NCBI GenBank assembly: GCA_041399085.1
Contig: JAWKTM010000012.1
Span: forward strand, 62,001-126,000
From: JAWKTM01 sp041399085
GTDB taxonomy: Bacteria; Planctomycetota; Planctomycetia; Pirellulales; Pirellulaceae
DNA: 64,000 nt
Direction: 5' to 3'
Shown: piece by piece, positions 1 to 8,764 of the stretch
Layout: each line of letters starts with the position of its first letter
Numbering within the stretch: the first letter of the stretch is position 1
Notes under the pieces: model-generated
What the model saw: the letters and a program-made list of their open reading frames with translations, nothing else
Told to the model about the DNA's origin: nothing
Databases searched by the model: none
Made by a program: the position numbers and the translations under genes

Positions 1-721
1 CTTTCGCTGTTGATGCGTCGTCCGCCGGGTCGCGAAGCTTATCCGGGCGACGTGTTCTACTGCCACAGCCGGTTGTTGGAACGGTCAGCGAAGCTGTCGC
101 ATGAGTTGGGCGGCGGTTCGATTACTTCGTTGCCGATCATTGAAACGCTCGAAGGCGAAGTATCCGCGTACATTCCGACCAACGTGATTTCGATTACCGA
201 CGGTCAGATTTACTTGCAGCCCGACTTGTTCTTTGCCGGTATTCGCCCGGCAATGAACGTTGGTATTTCCGTGTCGCGGTGGGCGGCAATGTCGGGTCAA
301 AGGCGATGAAGAACGTCGCCGGCGGTTTGCGATTGGACTTGGCGGCGTTCCGGGAATTGGAAGCGTTCGCTCAGTTAGGCACGGACTTGGACCCGGCCAC
401 CCAGGCACGCTTGGATCGTGGTTACCGCATGGTGGAATTGCTGAAGCAGCCTCGAGTACCAGCCGCGCGTGGTGGACGAGATTCTCCAGTATCTACGCCG
501 GTACGCAAGGCTTCCTGGACGACGTGCCCGTGGATCAGATCTCGGCTTGGGAAGCCGGATTTTTGGCGTACATGCAAGACCAGAAGAAAGACGTGTGGAA
601 CTTGTTGAACGAGAACAAGGACAAGGGCGACACGCTAAAGAAGGCCGACGATCCCACGACCGTGGCCGTGCGTGGCGCGATCGAGGAATACACAAAACAG
701 TTTTTGGGAGCCAAGAAGTAG
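1..721 (+). CDS. atpA: F1 ATP synthase subunit alpha, C-terminal part (5' truncated by window, frameshifted)
   Basis: This is the C-terminal part of the non-catalytic alpha subunit of F1. The start lies outside the window. In frame 1 the sequence reads RRPPGREAYPGDVFYCHSRL and continues to NVGISVSR near 275. It then moves to frame 3 (GGNVGSKAMKNVAGGLRLDL), briefly to frame 1 (EYQPRVVDEIL, about 454-486) and finally to frame 2 (SIYAGTQGFLDDVP, ending in FLGAKK and TAG at 719-721). All of this is conserved alpha-subunit sequence in the right order. Three indels are needed: one missing G near 277, an extra C near 452 and an extra C near 485. Essential genes are rarely broken this way, so I read these as sequence errors. 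atpG, atpD and atpC follow on the same strand. Confidence 0.95.
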
Positions 722-890
722 TTAAGCTGCCGAGTTCACAACTCAGCCGCCTCCCGTTTTCGGAGAGAAGGTAGGTTGAGCGACGGACGGCTCCGGACAC
801 GATGGTTCGCATGGCAAGATGATTGTGTTGCGGGCGAACAGACTTCGAGTGGGATGCGCAAATGACGCGAAACAACTCGAGAGGTGACGG

Positions 891-1289
891 ATGAGCTACG
901 AAACAGGCAAAGGAAATTTTGGGGAAGCAGCGAGCGGGATTGTGGAAACCAATCCTGACGCCCGACAGTGGGCCATGTTCGCTCACTTGGCTGCTTTGTC
1001 CGGCTATGTGGGACTGCCGTTTGGCAACATTATTGGCCCGCTAGTTGTGTGGCTGATGAAGAAGGATCAATATCCGTTTGTCGACGATCAGGGGAAAGAG
1101 TCGCTCAACTTTCATATTTCGATTTTGATCTATGGATTTGTCGCGGGCGTGTTGCTGTGTGTGTACATCGGCTTCGTGCTCCTGCCGGCGGTGATTCTGG
1201 TGGACGTCATTGTCACAATCTTGGCGGCGTTGGCGGCCAACAAAGGCGAGACATATCGATACCCGTTGACAATCCGGTTCCTGCGTTGA
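891..1289 (+). CDS. DUF4870 family small membrane protein inside the atp operon
   Basis: This 132-residue protein has a soluble N-terminus and then the DUF4870 (Tic20-like) pattern: WAMFAHLAALSGYVGLPFGN, a first membrane segment, the charged stretch MKKDQYPFVDDQGKESLNFH, and two further hydrophobic segments ending with YRYPLTIRFLR. A good ribosome binding site (GAGAGGTGA) sits just before the ATG. It lies between atpA (169 bases upstream) and atpG (28 bases downstream), where most bacteria have no gene, so it is probably co-transcribed with the ATP synthase. Its function is unknown. A role in membrane assembly of the synthase would be speculation. Confidence 0.85.
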   Translation: MSYETGKGNFGEAASGIVETNPDARQWAMFAHLAALSGYVGLPFGNIIGPLVVWLMKKDQYPFVDDQGKESLNFHISILIYGFVAGVLLCVYIGFVLLPAVILVDVIVTILAALAANKGETYRYPLTIRFLR

Positions 1290-1317
1290 AGACCGCGTGA
1301 AAGAAACATAAACGGTT

Positions 1318-2206
1318 ATGGCCAAAGCACGAGCACTCGATAAACGTCGCAAGTCGATCCGCAACATCAAAAAGATCACGCGGACGATGGGGTGATTGCC
1401 ACGGCTCGATTCAAAGAAGGCGATGGACCGGGCCACGGCCGCGACCGCATATACGCAGCGAATCACTCAAGTCGTGAAAGACTTGGCGGCGGCCAGTTTG
1501 AAGGTAACGCATCCGTTGCTCGAACCGCGTGATGCGACGGGCCGCTCCGTGCTGCTGGTGCTGACGGCCAACCGCGGATTGTGCGGCGGCTACAACGGAT
1601 CGATATTACGAATCGCCGTGCCGCGCATCAACGAACTGAAGGCGGGTTACGAGAACTTCGATCTGGAAGTGTCGGGCAAACGCGGCATCAGCGCGTTGCG
1701 ATTTCGCGGCTTTTCGATCGACCAGACGTATACGCAGTTCGAGGATCAACCGGCTTACTCGGAAGTGCAGACGATCGCCGACCGGTTCTTGGACGAATAC
1801 ACGCTGGGAAAGATTGATCGGCTGGACGTGGCCTACACACGGTTCATCTCCAGCTCTCGACAAGAGGCCGTGGTCGAGACGTTGTTGCCGCTCGGTTCGA
1901 TCGGCGACGAGTCGGAGGAGAAGAAGGACGAGCCGAGTCGCGGCGAGTCGATGTATGAATTCATGCCTTCGGCCGAGAGCATTTTGGAAGAAGTCGTTCC
2001 GGCCAGCTTTCGCGTAAAGTTGTTCAAGTGCTTCTTGGACGCGGCGGTCAGCGAGCAGATTGCACGAATGGTGGCGATGAAGGCCGCGACTGAAAACGCA
2101 CAAGAGCTGATTAAGAATTTGTCGCACTTACAACCGCGCTCGTCAATCGCAGATCACCGGCGAAATCATGGAGATCATCGGCGGCGTCGAGGCGCTCAAC
2201 AAATAG
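1318..2206 (+). CDS. atpG: F1 ATP synthase subunit gamma (frameshifted)
   Basis: This is the central rotor stalk of F1. The ATG at 1318 opens with MAKARALDKRRKSIRNIKKI, the classic gamma N-terminus. The frame meets a TGA near 1392, where ITRTM-x-MIATARFKKAM is expected: one base is missing there, and an extra A near 1414 restores the frame. The main frame then carries the conserved core (LLVLTANRGLCGGYN at about residues 80-95) to AQELIKNLS. A further deletion near 2129 shifts the real C-terminus (NRARQSQITGEIMEIIGGVE, then ALNK) into another frame, ending with TAG at 2204-2206. The full product would be about 295 residues, normal for the family. No clear Shine-Dalgarno site is visible. Confidence 0.93.
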
Positions 2207-2311
2207 CAACTCACGATATCGCTTAATTCATCGCGGCGAGTCTTTGATGGGAACCGCGTGAAAGACACATTTCCCTCGCAATTCAAACAGTCAATTTTAG
2301 AATAGCAAATC

Positions 2312-3772
2312 ATGGCAACAGCAACCGCAACGGCGGCCAATGTGGGTCGCGTTACTCAGGTGATCGGATCGACGTTCGACGCTCAGTTCGAGGAAGATCA
2401 ACTGCCGGCGATCTACAACGCGGTGAAGATCACCAGCGAGCATAAGGGCGTCAAGCTGAATTTGACGGGCGAGGTCCAGCAGCACTTGGGCGGCGGACGC
2501 GTGCGGTGCGTGGCCTTGGGCAGCACCGACGGTTTGATGCGAGGCCAGGACTGTGTGGATACCGGCGCTCCGGTGTCGGTGCCGGTGGGCGAAGCCACTT
2601 TGAGCCGCGTGTTCAACGTGTTGGGCGAAGTGGTGGATGGTCGCGGCGAGGTGCAAGCGGCGGAGTTCCGTCCGATTCACCGCGAGGCGCCGGCGGTCAG
2701 CGAACTGTCGACCAGCACCGAGTTGTTCGAGACGGGCATCAAGGTGATCGACTTGCTCACGCCGTTCGTTCGCGGTGGTAAAGCCGGTTTGTTCGGTGGC
2801 GCCGGCTTGGGCAAGACGGTGATTCTGACCGAGTTGATCGCTCGTATCGCGAGTGCTCACGGTGGTTATTCCGTGTTCGCGGGCGTGGGCGAGCGAACTC
2901 GCGAAGGCACTGACTTGTGGTTGGAAATGCAAGAGACGCAGATCGGCGACACGGGTCGCAAGGTTATCGAGCAAACTTGCATGGTGTTCGGCCAGATGAA
3001 CGAGCCGCCCGGAGCCCGTTTGCGAGTGGCTTTGTCGGCGCTGACGATGGCTGAATATTTCCGCGACGCGACCGGCAAGGACACGCTGTTGTTCGTCGAT
3101 AACATCTTCCGCTTCTCGCAGGCGGGCAGCGAAGTATCGGCGTTGTTGGGACGGATGCCGTCGGCCGTGGGTTACCAGCCGACGTTGGCGACCGAGATGG
3201 GTGCGTTGCAAGAGCGGATTACTTCGACCAAAAGCGGGGCCATCACGTCGGTGCAAGCCGTGTATGTTCCGGCCGACGATCCGACCGATCCGGCTCCCGC
3301 CACCGCGTTCGGTCAGCTCGACGCGTTCCTGTATCTCGAGCGTTCGATTTCGGAGAAGGGCATTTATCCGGCGGTGGATCCGCTGGCTTCGTCCAGCCGT
3401 ATTTTGGATCCGCAGTACGTGGGCGATCGGCATTATGCGATTGCTCGCCGCGTGCAGACGACGCTGCAACGATACCGCGAGTTGCAGGACATCATCGCGA
3501 TTTTGGGCGTCGATGAATTGAGCGAAGACGACAAGCTGATTGTGCATCGCGCTCGGCGGATCGAGCGATTCCTGTCGCAGCCGTTCCTTGTGGCTCAAGT
3601 GTTCACCGGCAAGCCGGGCGAAATCACGAGTCTGTCGGACACGATTCGCAGCTTTGAGGAAATCGTTGACGGCAAGTGGGATCACCTGCCGGAGCAAGCA
3701 TTCATGTACGTCGGTCCGATCGAGCAGGCCGAAGAGCAAGCCAAGAAGATGGCCGCCGCGGCTAGAAAATAA
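2312..3772 (+). CDS. atpD: F1 ATP synthase subunit beta
   Basis: Catalytic beta subunit of F1, intact at 486 residues. The P-loop GGAGLGKT is at residues 162-169 (Leu where most species have Val). The catalytic GERTREG segment, the Walker B strand LLFVDNIFRFSQAGSEVSAL and the LLGRMPSAVGYQPTLATEMG motif are all present. The DELSEDD loop (DELSEED-like) lies near residue 397. A six-residue Ala/Thr-rich extension precedes the usual VGRVTQVIG start. It follows atpG by 105 bases and precedes atpC by 38 bases. This is the one clearly undamaged large atp gene in the window. Confidence 0.98.
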   Translation: MATATATAANVGRVTQVIGSTFDAQFEEDQLPAIYNAVKITSEHKGVKLNLTGEVQQHLGGGRVRCVALGSTDGLMRGQDCVDTGAPVSVPVGEATLSRVFNVLGEVVDGRGEVQAAEFRPIHREAPAVSELSTSTELFETGIKVIDLLTPFVRGGKAGLFGGAGLGKTVILTELIARIASAHGGYSVFAGVGERTREGTDLWLEMQETQIGDTGRKVIEQTCMVFGQMNEPPGARLRVALSALTMAEYFRDATGKDTLLFVDNIFRFSQAGSEVSALLGRMPSAVGYQPTLATEMGALQERITSTKSGAITSVQAVYVPADDPTDPAPATAFGQLDAFLYLERSISEKGIYPAVDPLASSSRILDPQYVGDRHYAIARRVQTTLQRYRELQDIIAILGVDELSEDDKLIVHRARRIERFLSQPFLVAQVFTGKPGEITSLSDTIRSFEEIVDGKWDHLPEQAFMYVGPIEQAEEQAKKMAAAARK

Positions 3773-3810
3773 CGTTTCGGTTCGCGGTGGAAGAGACTTA
3801 GAGAACTGTT

Positions 3811-4209
3811 ATGGCTCAAATTACCTGCATCGTGGTCACGCCTGAGCGAACGGCGTTGGAAGAGACGGCCGACTTCGTCGCTTTGCCATTGTTCGACGGC
3901 GAACTAGGCATCGCCAGCAATCACAGCCCGATGATCGGTCGCTTGGGATATGGCGAACTGCGGTTGAAAACCGGCGCGACCGTGCGGCGGTTCTATGTCG
4001 ACGGCGGGTTCGTGCAAGTGGCGGACAACGTCGTGTCCGTGTTGACGAACCGTGCGATTCCGGCGGATCGGATCAATCTGGAAGCCGCTCGGACTCAGTT
4101 GACCGAAGCTGGACAGCAAGTGGCCACGACCGACGAGCAGCTTGAGATTCGCGAGCGATTAATTTGGCAAGCGCGGGCCCAGATTCGCGTGGGCGAGCGA
4201 GCATCGTAA
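3811..4209 (+). CDS. atpC: F1 ATP synthase subunit epsilon
   Basis: The 132-residue protein begins MAQITCIVVTPERTALEETA and has the family's beta-sandwich signatures: FVALPLFDGELGIASNHSPM and the FYVDGGFVQVADNVVSVL strand. An alpha-helical C-terminus rich in Gln, Glu and Ala follows. It caps the gamma stalk and can inhibit ATP hydrolysis. It is the last gene of the operon, and a GC-rich hairpin followed by TTTT lies 42 bases past its stop. Confidence 0.95.
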   Translation: MAQITCIVVTPERTALEETADFVALPLFDGELGIASNHSPMIGRLGYGELRLKTGATVRRFYVDGGFVQVADNVVSVLTNRAIPADRINLEAARTQLTEAGQQVATTDEQLEIRERLIWQARAQIRVGERAS

Positions 4210-4251
4210 TCGCGCCTTTCGGAATACGGCGGTTCATCGCTACTTTGGAGT

Positions 4252-4273
4252 GCGGCGATTCATCGCCGCTTTT
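4252..4273 (+). terminator. Intrinsic terminator of the atp operon
   Basis: A perfect 7-bp GC-rich stem (GCGGCGA / TCGCCGC) with a TTCA loop is followed directly by TTTTA. It lies 42 bases after the atpC stop on the same strand. A similar imperfect sequence (GGCGGTTCATCGCTAC) sits just upstream, so the element may be partly duplicated. Confidence 0.75.
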
Positions 4274-4349
4274 ATCCGGCGGGTTGTGATGCCACCGCAG
4301 CCAAGGCGACCACTCTCGGCGGCCAACCCTATCCAGCGCACGTCCCAAC

Positions 4350-4817
4350 ATGTCCGTTTACGAACGCATCGCCGAGCTTCTCAATTCGGCCGAGATCGCA
4401 TTCGATACGTTGCGACACGAGCCGGTTTATACGAGCGAAGAAGCCGCTCGAGTTCGCGGCGCGGAACTGGCCAGCGGGGCGAAAGCGCTGATCTGCAAAG
4501 TCGATTCGCGATTTGTGATGTTTGTCATGCCAGCCGATCGGAAGCTTGCCAGTCGCGAAGTCCGCACGCAATTTCAAGCTCGCAGCGTCCGGTTCGCTAG
4601 TCGCGAAGAAGTCGCCGAACTGACCGGCCTGCAACCCGGTTCCATCCCGCCGTTTGGCAGCCTGTTCAACTTGCCGACCTACTGCGACGCCGCCCTCGCC
4701 GCACAACCCCGCATCAACTTCAACGCCGGCGACCACGCGATCTCGATCAATATGAGCTACGCCGACTATGCGATCGCGGAACGGCCGGAGATTGGTACGT
4801 TCTCCGTTTCGTCTTAG
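4350..4817 (+). CDS. YbaK/ProX-type aminoacyl-tRNA deacylase
   Basis: This is a 155-residue YbaK/aminoacyl-tRNA editing domain protein. Family features are the N-terminal HEPVYTSEEAARVRG, the LASGAKALICKV strand with the conserved lysine, FVMFVMPADRKL, and the C-terminal GLQPGSIPPFGSLFNLPTY loop. Members hydrolyse mischarged tRNAs such as Cys-tRNAPro or Ala-tRNAPro. The exact substrate cannot be told from the sequence. It stands alone after the atp terminator, 14 bases from a convergent hypothetical gene. Confidence 0.88.
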   Translation: MSVYERIAELLNSAEIAFDTLRHEPVYTSEEAARVRGAELASGAKALICKVDSRFVMFVMPADRKLASREVRTQFQARSVRFASREEVAELTGLQPGSIPPFGSLFNLPTYCDAALAAQPRINFNAGDHAISINMSYADYAIAERPEIGTFSVSS

Positions 4818-4831
4818 AAGAGCTTCGTCTT

Positions 4832-5236
4832 TTAACGCTGCAGGTCGCGTGAATCGACGCTAATTGAGTGACGCTCACATGCGCGCTTCCCGGCTTCTGG
4901 TTCCATAAGGCCTGTTGCGCAGCATCGAACAATAAATCGATAAAACGCCTCACAAATTCGCGTTCTCATGGCCAAACGCTCCTTATCGGGAATACGATAA
5001 GGACGCATCGGAGCCATGGCCGTGTCTCCCCAGCAGTCGCCGAGTTGAAATTCGATTGTTTGGTGAGCCGCAACATACTCGCGTTGGGCGCTCGCCATAC
5101 GATCAAATCGAGAGTTATAGCGATCGAGAACGTCCAGACAGTGGGCAACCTCGTCTGACCAGAAGTCTACGTTTGCGACTTGCCCCGCAAGCTGATGTCG
5201 ATTGAATGTGACGAATCGAGCTAACTGCGATGCCAA
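4832..5236 (-). CDS. Hypothetical protein, start uncertain
   Basis: I do not recognise this family. The reading frame is open with plausible protein composition (FVTFNRHQLAGQVANVDFWS, then RYNSRFDRMASAQREYVAAH, then AFYRFIVRCCATGLMEPEAG). It looks like a mostly helical soluble protein of at least 134 residues. The start given is a TTG. The frame stays open upstream with good coding character (SINGEFTFAAYSLEIAERLA) as far as about 5310, but I see no ATG or GTG there. Either a rare start is used or an indel hides the true N-terminus. It may follow the 5308-6846 gene in one transcript. Confidence 0.55.
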   Translation of the reverse strand: MASQLARFVTFNRHQLAGQVANVDFWSDEVAHCLDVLDRYNSRFDRMASAQREYVAAHQTIEFQLGDCWGDTAMAPMRPYRIPDKERLAMRTRICEAFYRFIVRCCATGLMEPEAGKRACERHSISVDSRDLQR

Positions 5237-5307
5237 TCGTTCAGCAATCTCAAGGCTATATGCAGCGAAAGTAAATTCTCCATTGATTGAATGAGCATGG
5301 GCCTCGC

Positions 5308-6846
5308 CTACAGCGACTCGCTGTGAGCTCGCAGGCTGTTTCGGGAAACTTGCGTGGCGAGTTGGCGGTAGCGTTCGTGGATGCCCCAGCAGATCCAGGT
5401 GAGGAAGGCGTTGCCGCCGAGCGAGGCGAACAGTAGCAGGCAGGCCAGCATCAGCGACGAGCTGGTTTCTTCTTCGTCGCGCGACGATTTGCGACTGAGC
5501 GTCGGCACGTCCGATGGCGAATTGGGCTCGGCTTCGCGACGCACCGTGGTGGGCGAAAAATTCCGGTCATTCGTCGATGTGAACGAGCCGGCTGGCGCCG
5601 AGATGGGCGGGGTGTTCGCGTTGCCGACGGCGTTGTTCGTTGGAGATTGCGGGGCGTTGGGCTGGGCTGACAAAGGCGGATTCGCCCCAGGATGGATGTT
5701 GCCGGCCGGATCGGGGCGAGCCACGGAGTTCGCCGGCGGATTCGGATTGCCGTATCCGCCCGATTGGGCATAGCCGTTGTTCGTTTGAGCATTGGCGGGC
5801 GGCGACAGCGTCACGGAGGACGGGTTGCTGGCGAGTCGCGGGTCGCCGAACGGAAACTGCTGCTGCTGATTGGTCATGTAGTTCGGATCGTTGCCGAAAT
5901 AAGGTCGGCGTTCCAGATTCGGAGTCGTCGCGCCGTTGCCTGTCGCGATTTGCGAGTTCGATCCGTATTGGGCATTCGAGCCATACTGTGTGCCGCCAAG
6001 TTGCGTGCCGCCGAGCTGTGAACCGCCTTGTCCAACCGGGGCCATGTTTCCGTATGTCCCGGAGTTATATCCGGTGGCGCCGTAGCGCGGGTCGACGGCC
6101 GCTTCGTTGTAGCCGGGCTGCGAGGCGTAGCGTGGATCGGGAGCGTTGGGCAGCCCGGTGGTTGGCGATGTCGCGCCGAAGCGGCTGCCCAGCGAATCGG
6201 CGACTCCATTGGCGGCCGAGGCAGCTCGGCGCTGAGCGTCGTTCCAGGCGGACTGACCTGCGGAAGCGGCGTTGTTGACCGCGTTATTGATGGCGGTGTT
6301 CAGCCCGTTTGGATTCAGCGAGGTATTGCTGGCCGCGGTCGAGCCGGCGGCTCCCGCGTGATTCCAATTACGGTCGGACCAAGCGGAACCCGTCGTCGCA
6401 GCGGATGAGCGCGCGGCGGGATCGTTGGTCGCGGTTACGGTGGTCGTTTGGCCGAGCAGCGAGGGCGGTGAAGCAGCGGTGGTTGCGGGCGAACGGTTCT
6501 GGGCGTAGTTGTTCGTCTGGCCATATGGATTGGCTTGACCATAGCCGGCCGCTTGGTTGTAGCTGCCCGTTTGACCGCTGGTGTACGCCGCCGAACCTGA
6601 CGAAAAACCTTGGGTACCGCCGTACTGGGAATTGCCGTACTGGGAATTGCCGAGCGCCGAAGCATAATTCGGATCGCCCAGCGGATCGCGGCGGACGACA
6701 TGGCGCGCAGGCGTCGAGTCGCCGGACGATTCCATTCGCTCGGCGTCGACCTGGACAACGTAATCCAGCTCGCCTCGTTCGTTAGCTTTCCAGTCGAATT
6801 CGACGCCGGTTGCTGCCAACGCCAACAGGAAGCTCAGCCCAGTCAT
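5308..6846 (-). CDS. Low-complexity Gln/Asn/Gly/Ser/Tyr-rich protein with C-terminal membrane anchor
   Basis: The 512-residue protein starts with a hydrophobic stretch (MTGLSFLLALAATG, possible signal) and a short folded-looking block (FDWKANERGELDYVVQVDAE). About 380 residues of low complexity follow, rich in NPYGQ, GSQLGGTQLGGTQYG and NSQYGNSQYGG motifs. A charged segment (LSRKSSRDEEET) and one strong membrane helix near the end (SLMLACLLLFASLGGNAFL) lead to a short basic tail. It resembles large intrinsically disordered planctomycete surface or periplasmic proteins. No catalytic motif is visible, and the function is unknown. Confidence 0.75.
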   Translation of the reverse strand: MTGLSFLLALAATGVEFDWKANERGELDYVVQVDAERMESSGDSTPARHVVRRDPLGDPNYASALGNSQYGNSQYGGTQGFSSGSAAYTSGQTGSYNQAAGYGQANPYGQTNNYAQNRSPATTAASPPSLLGQTTTVTATNDPAARSSAATTGSAWSDRNWNHAGAAGSTAASNTSLNPNGLNTAINNAVNNAASAGQSAWNDAQRRAASAANGVADSLGSRFGATSPTTGLPNAPDPRYASQPGYNEAAVDPRYGATGYNSGTYGNMAPVGQGGSQLGGTQLGGTQYGSNAQYGSNSQIATGNGATTPNLERRPYFGNDPNYMTNQQQQFPFGDPRLASNPSSVTLSPPANAQTNNGYAQSGGYGNPNPPANSVARPDPAGNIHPGANPPLSAQPNAPQSPTNNAVGNANTPPISAPAGSFTSTNDRNFSPTTVRREAEPNSPSDVPTLSRKSSRDEEETSSSLMLACLLLFASLGGNAFLTWICWGIHERYRQLATQVSRNSLRAHSESL

Positions 6847-7046
6847 CGCGCACGCTCCATGAATAATGCCGATCCATCGGAGGCGTATCGTACCATCGAG
6901 TCGCGTCTTGGGTAAATAGAAAACCGAGGCTGAAGCGGAAAACGAGCCCGATTTTGGAAGAATTTGCCCTCGCTCGGTATCACTCGAAACGAGAACACCC
7001 GCATTTCGCGGGTCTCCAGACGCTCTCGAACTTCGTCAAGAAAAGA

Positions 7047-7074
7047 AAACACGCCTCGTTGCCGAGGCGTGTTT
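7047..7074 (-). terminator. Intrinsic terminator of the Cys-rich outer-membrane protein gene
   Basis: A perfect 12-bp inverted repeat (AAACACGCCTCG / CGAGGCGTGTTT) with a 4-base loop. Read on the minus strand it is followed by TTTTCTTTTCTTG, a good U-tract. It sits 44 bases past the stop of the 7118-8074 gene. Confidence 0.85.
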
Positions 7075-7117
7075 CCGATTCGATCAACCGATGGCCGAGG
7101 AGCCGTCGGTGAGTTTC

Positions 7118-8074
7118 TTAGTACAGAACACCCAAGCCGGCCGTGAAGCCGAAGAAGCCAACGTCAACCGGAGCCGGGGCGAACCGACCGATTGAGTAGT
7201 TGGACCAATTTTGGGATTCGACCGCCAAGTCCAACGTCGCCACGGCGCCGTTGGCCAAGCAACGCATGCCGCGCCAGCCCAGGGTCAACTCCGTTTGCGT
7301 CGGGTTGATGTCGCTCAACGGCACACCAGCCGCTGTCGAATCATCGAACAGCATCGCGTGACGAGCGCGGGCATACAGGTAGCCGCGGCGAATCTTGCGG
7401 GTGCCTTCCAACGAAGCCATCGCTCCCCAGCCGCTGCCGCTGACCGGGCCGAGACCGATTCCGATTTCCTCGAACTCGTTGTAACGCACGCCACCGGCGA
7501 CTTCGACCGTCGTCTTGCAGCCCAACGCGACGCGTTGATAGATTTCCGCGTCCAAGTTGTAGGTATCGACGCTGGCCGCACCGGCTGCGTGATCGTACTC
7601 CCAGTAACGCAGACGACCACCCAAGCCGCTTTGGCCCGTGTAGCCCAGCGTGATCCGCGGCGACACTTCGTAATCGAACGTCGACCCGGCTGGCACGCCG
7701 TCAGCTCGGTGATACTTGAAGAACGTGGCTTCCGCCAACACATACGCGCCGGGCAAACCGCAGCAGCCGTAATCGACCGTGCAATCGCAGTAGCTGTCGC
7801 AGCATCCGGAATCGCAACCCGAGTCGCAACATCCCAGGCCGCCGCCGTTGTCACAGCAGCCGTAGCCGCCGCCATTGTCGCAGCAACCGCCGCTGGTGCA
7901 GTTCTGGCCGCGAATCACCCACACTTCCGAATCATTCAGCCGCGATTCGACGGGCGTGACGCCCGGCAATCGTTGGATCTGATGCAATTCGGCGGCCGTC
8001 GCTCCTCGTGTTGCCACGATAAAGGTAGCGCCGGCCAACACTAAGCGAAACACTGACTTCAACATTCGATTCAC
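7118..8074 (-). CDS. Predicted outer-membrane beta-barrel with Cys-rich N-terminal repeat domain
   Basis: The 318-residue protein has a signal peptide (MNRMLKSVFRLVLAGATFIV, cleavage probably after TAA near residue 28). A Cys-rich region at about residues 58-104 follows, in which GGGYGCCDNGG-like units repeat and CDSGCDSGCCDSYCDC occurs. The remaining 200 residues alternate polar and aromatic strands, such as GYTGQSGLGGRLRYWEYDHA, and end GFFGFTAGLGVLY with a terminal aromatic residue, as in outer-membrane barrels. It resembles proteins annotated as Lpg1974-family pore-forming outer-membrane proteins in planctomycetes. It has its own terminator, so it is probably monocistronic. The Cys-rich segment could bind metal or form disulfide cross-links; that is inference. 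Confidence 0.75.
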   Translation of the reverse strand: MNRMLKSVFRLVLAGATFIVATRGATAAELHQIQRLPGVTPVESRLNDSEVWVIRGQNCTSGGCCDNGGGYGCCDNGGGLGCCDSGCDSGCCDSYCDCTVDYGCCGLPGAYVLAEATFFKYHRADGVPAGSTFDYEVSPRITLGYTGQSGLGGRLRYWEYDHAAGAASVDTYNLDAEIYQRVALGCKTTVEVAGGVRYNEFEEIGIGLGPVSGSGWGAMASLEGTRKIRRGYLYARARHAMLFDDSTAAGVPLSDINPTQTELTLGWRGMRCLANGAVATLDLAVESQNWSNYSIGRFAPAPVDVGFFGFTAGLGVLY

Positions 8075-8764
8075 CTCCGTGGAATCACCAGTGGGTCTCC
8101 CGTCGTCGATTCCAAAAACGCGGGTTCGGGAAACACGTTCTCATCCGTGAGAGCGGCGAAGGGTGCGCAGGCATCGGACGCGAAGGAGTGGGAATCGCGT
8201 GACCATGCTGGGCCTGCCGCCTGCCTCGGTCGAGAATACTCTCGCCGAAGTCCGGGCCTTCGTGGTCTGCTCTACTGTCGACACGTTGTTTTTCGACGAG
8301 AGCGCGACGGTACCTGCCGCTTTTCAAGCGACCGTGGCACAACCGGCACAAGCGGAAGGCTCCGGGGCGAAACACAACCGCACGGCCGTTAACACGGTAT
8401 TAACCGTTAGAATCTCGCGTCGTCGTGTCGCGAACGCGGACAACGTGCCCGGTCTTTCCCGCACGATTGTCTCAGTCCTCACGTCCGCCGCCTGCGGAAT
8501 TCGATCGAATTTTTTCGGATGTTCGGCAATCCAGTGCCTGGGCAAGTCGCTTAACCGCGCCGTGGGCAACGCCCCGCGCGCTCGTTCGTTTAACCGCGTG
8601 GGCAACGCCCCGCGCTCCCGTTGGCTTCTGACTGCCGTTTTGGCAGTTTGCGAACCGGCCAACTTTTCGCCCTTGAGAGGCTACGGAGGGCGTTGGGCTC
8701 GGAGCACTTGCATAACGTCATTGAGAATATTCAGTTACGTCAACTCGTGGCGGTGGAATCGGCG
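8075..8764. other. Non-coding stretch with a two-copy hairpin motif
   Basis: I find no convincing gene here. The part next to 8074 must hold the promoter of the outer-membrane protein gene. Two near-identical copies of a motif, TTAACCGCG(CC)GTGGGC plus AACGCCCCGCG, lie at 8551-8578 and 8590-8615. Each can fold through GGGC-AAC-GCCC. The open frames that cross the region lack coding character. Confidence 0.5.

Noticed and set aside
2297..3739. 480-codon open frame antisense to atpD
   Set aside because: It is the shadow of a highly expressed, GC-rich gene; there is no family-like sequence and the sense frame is certain.
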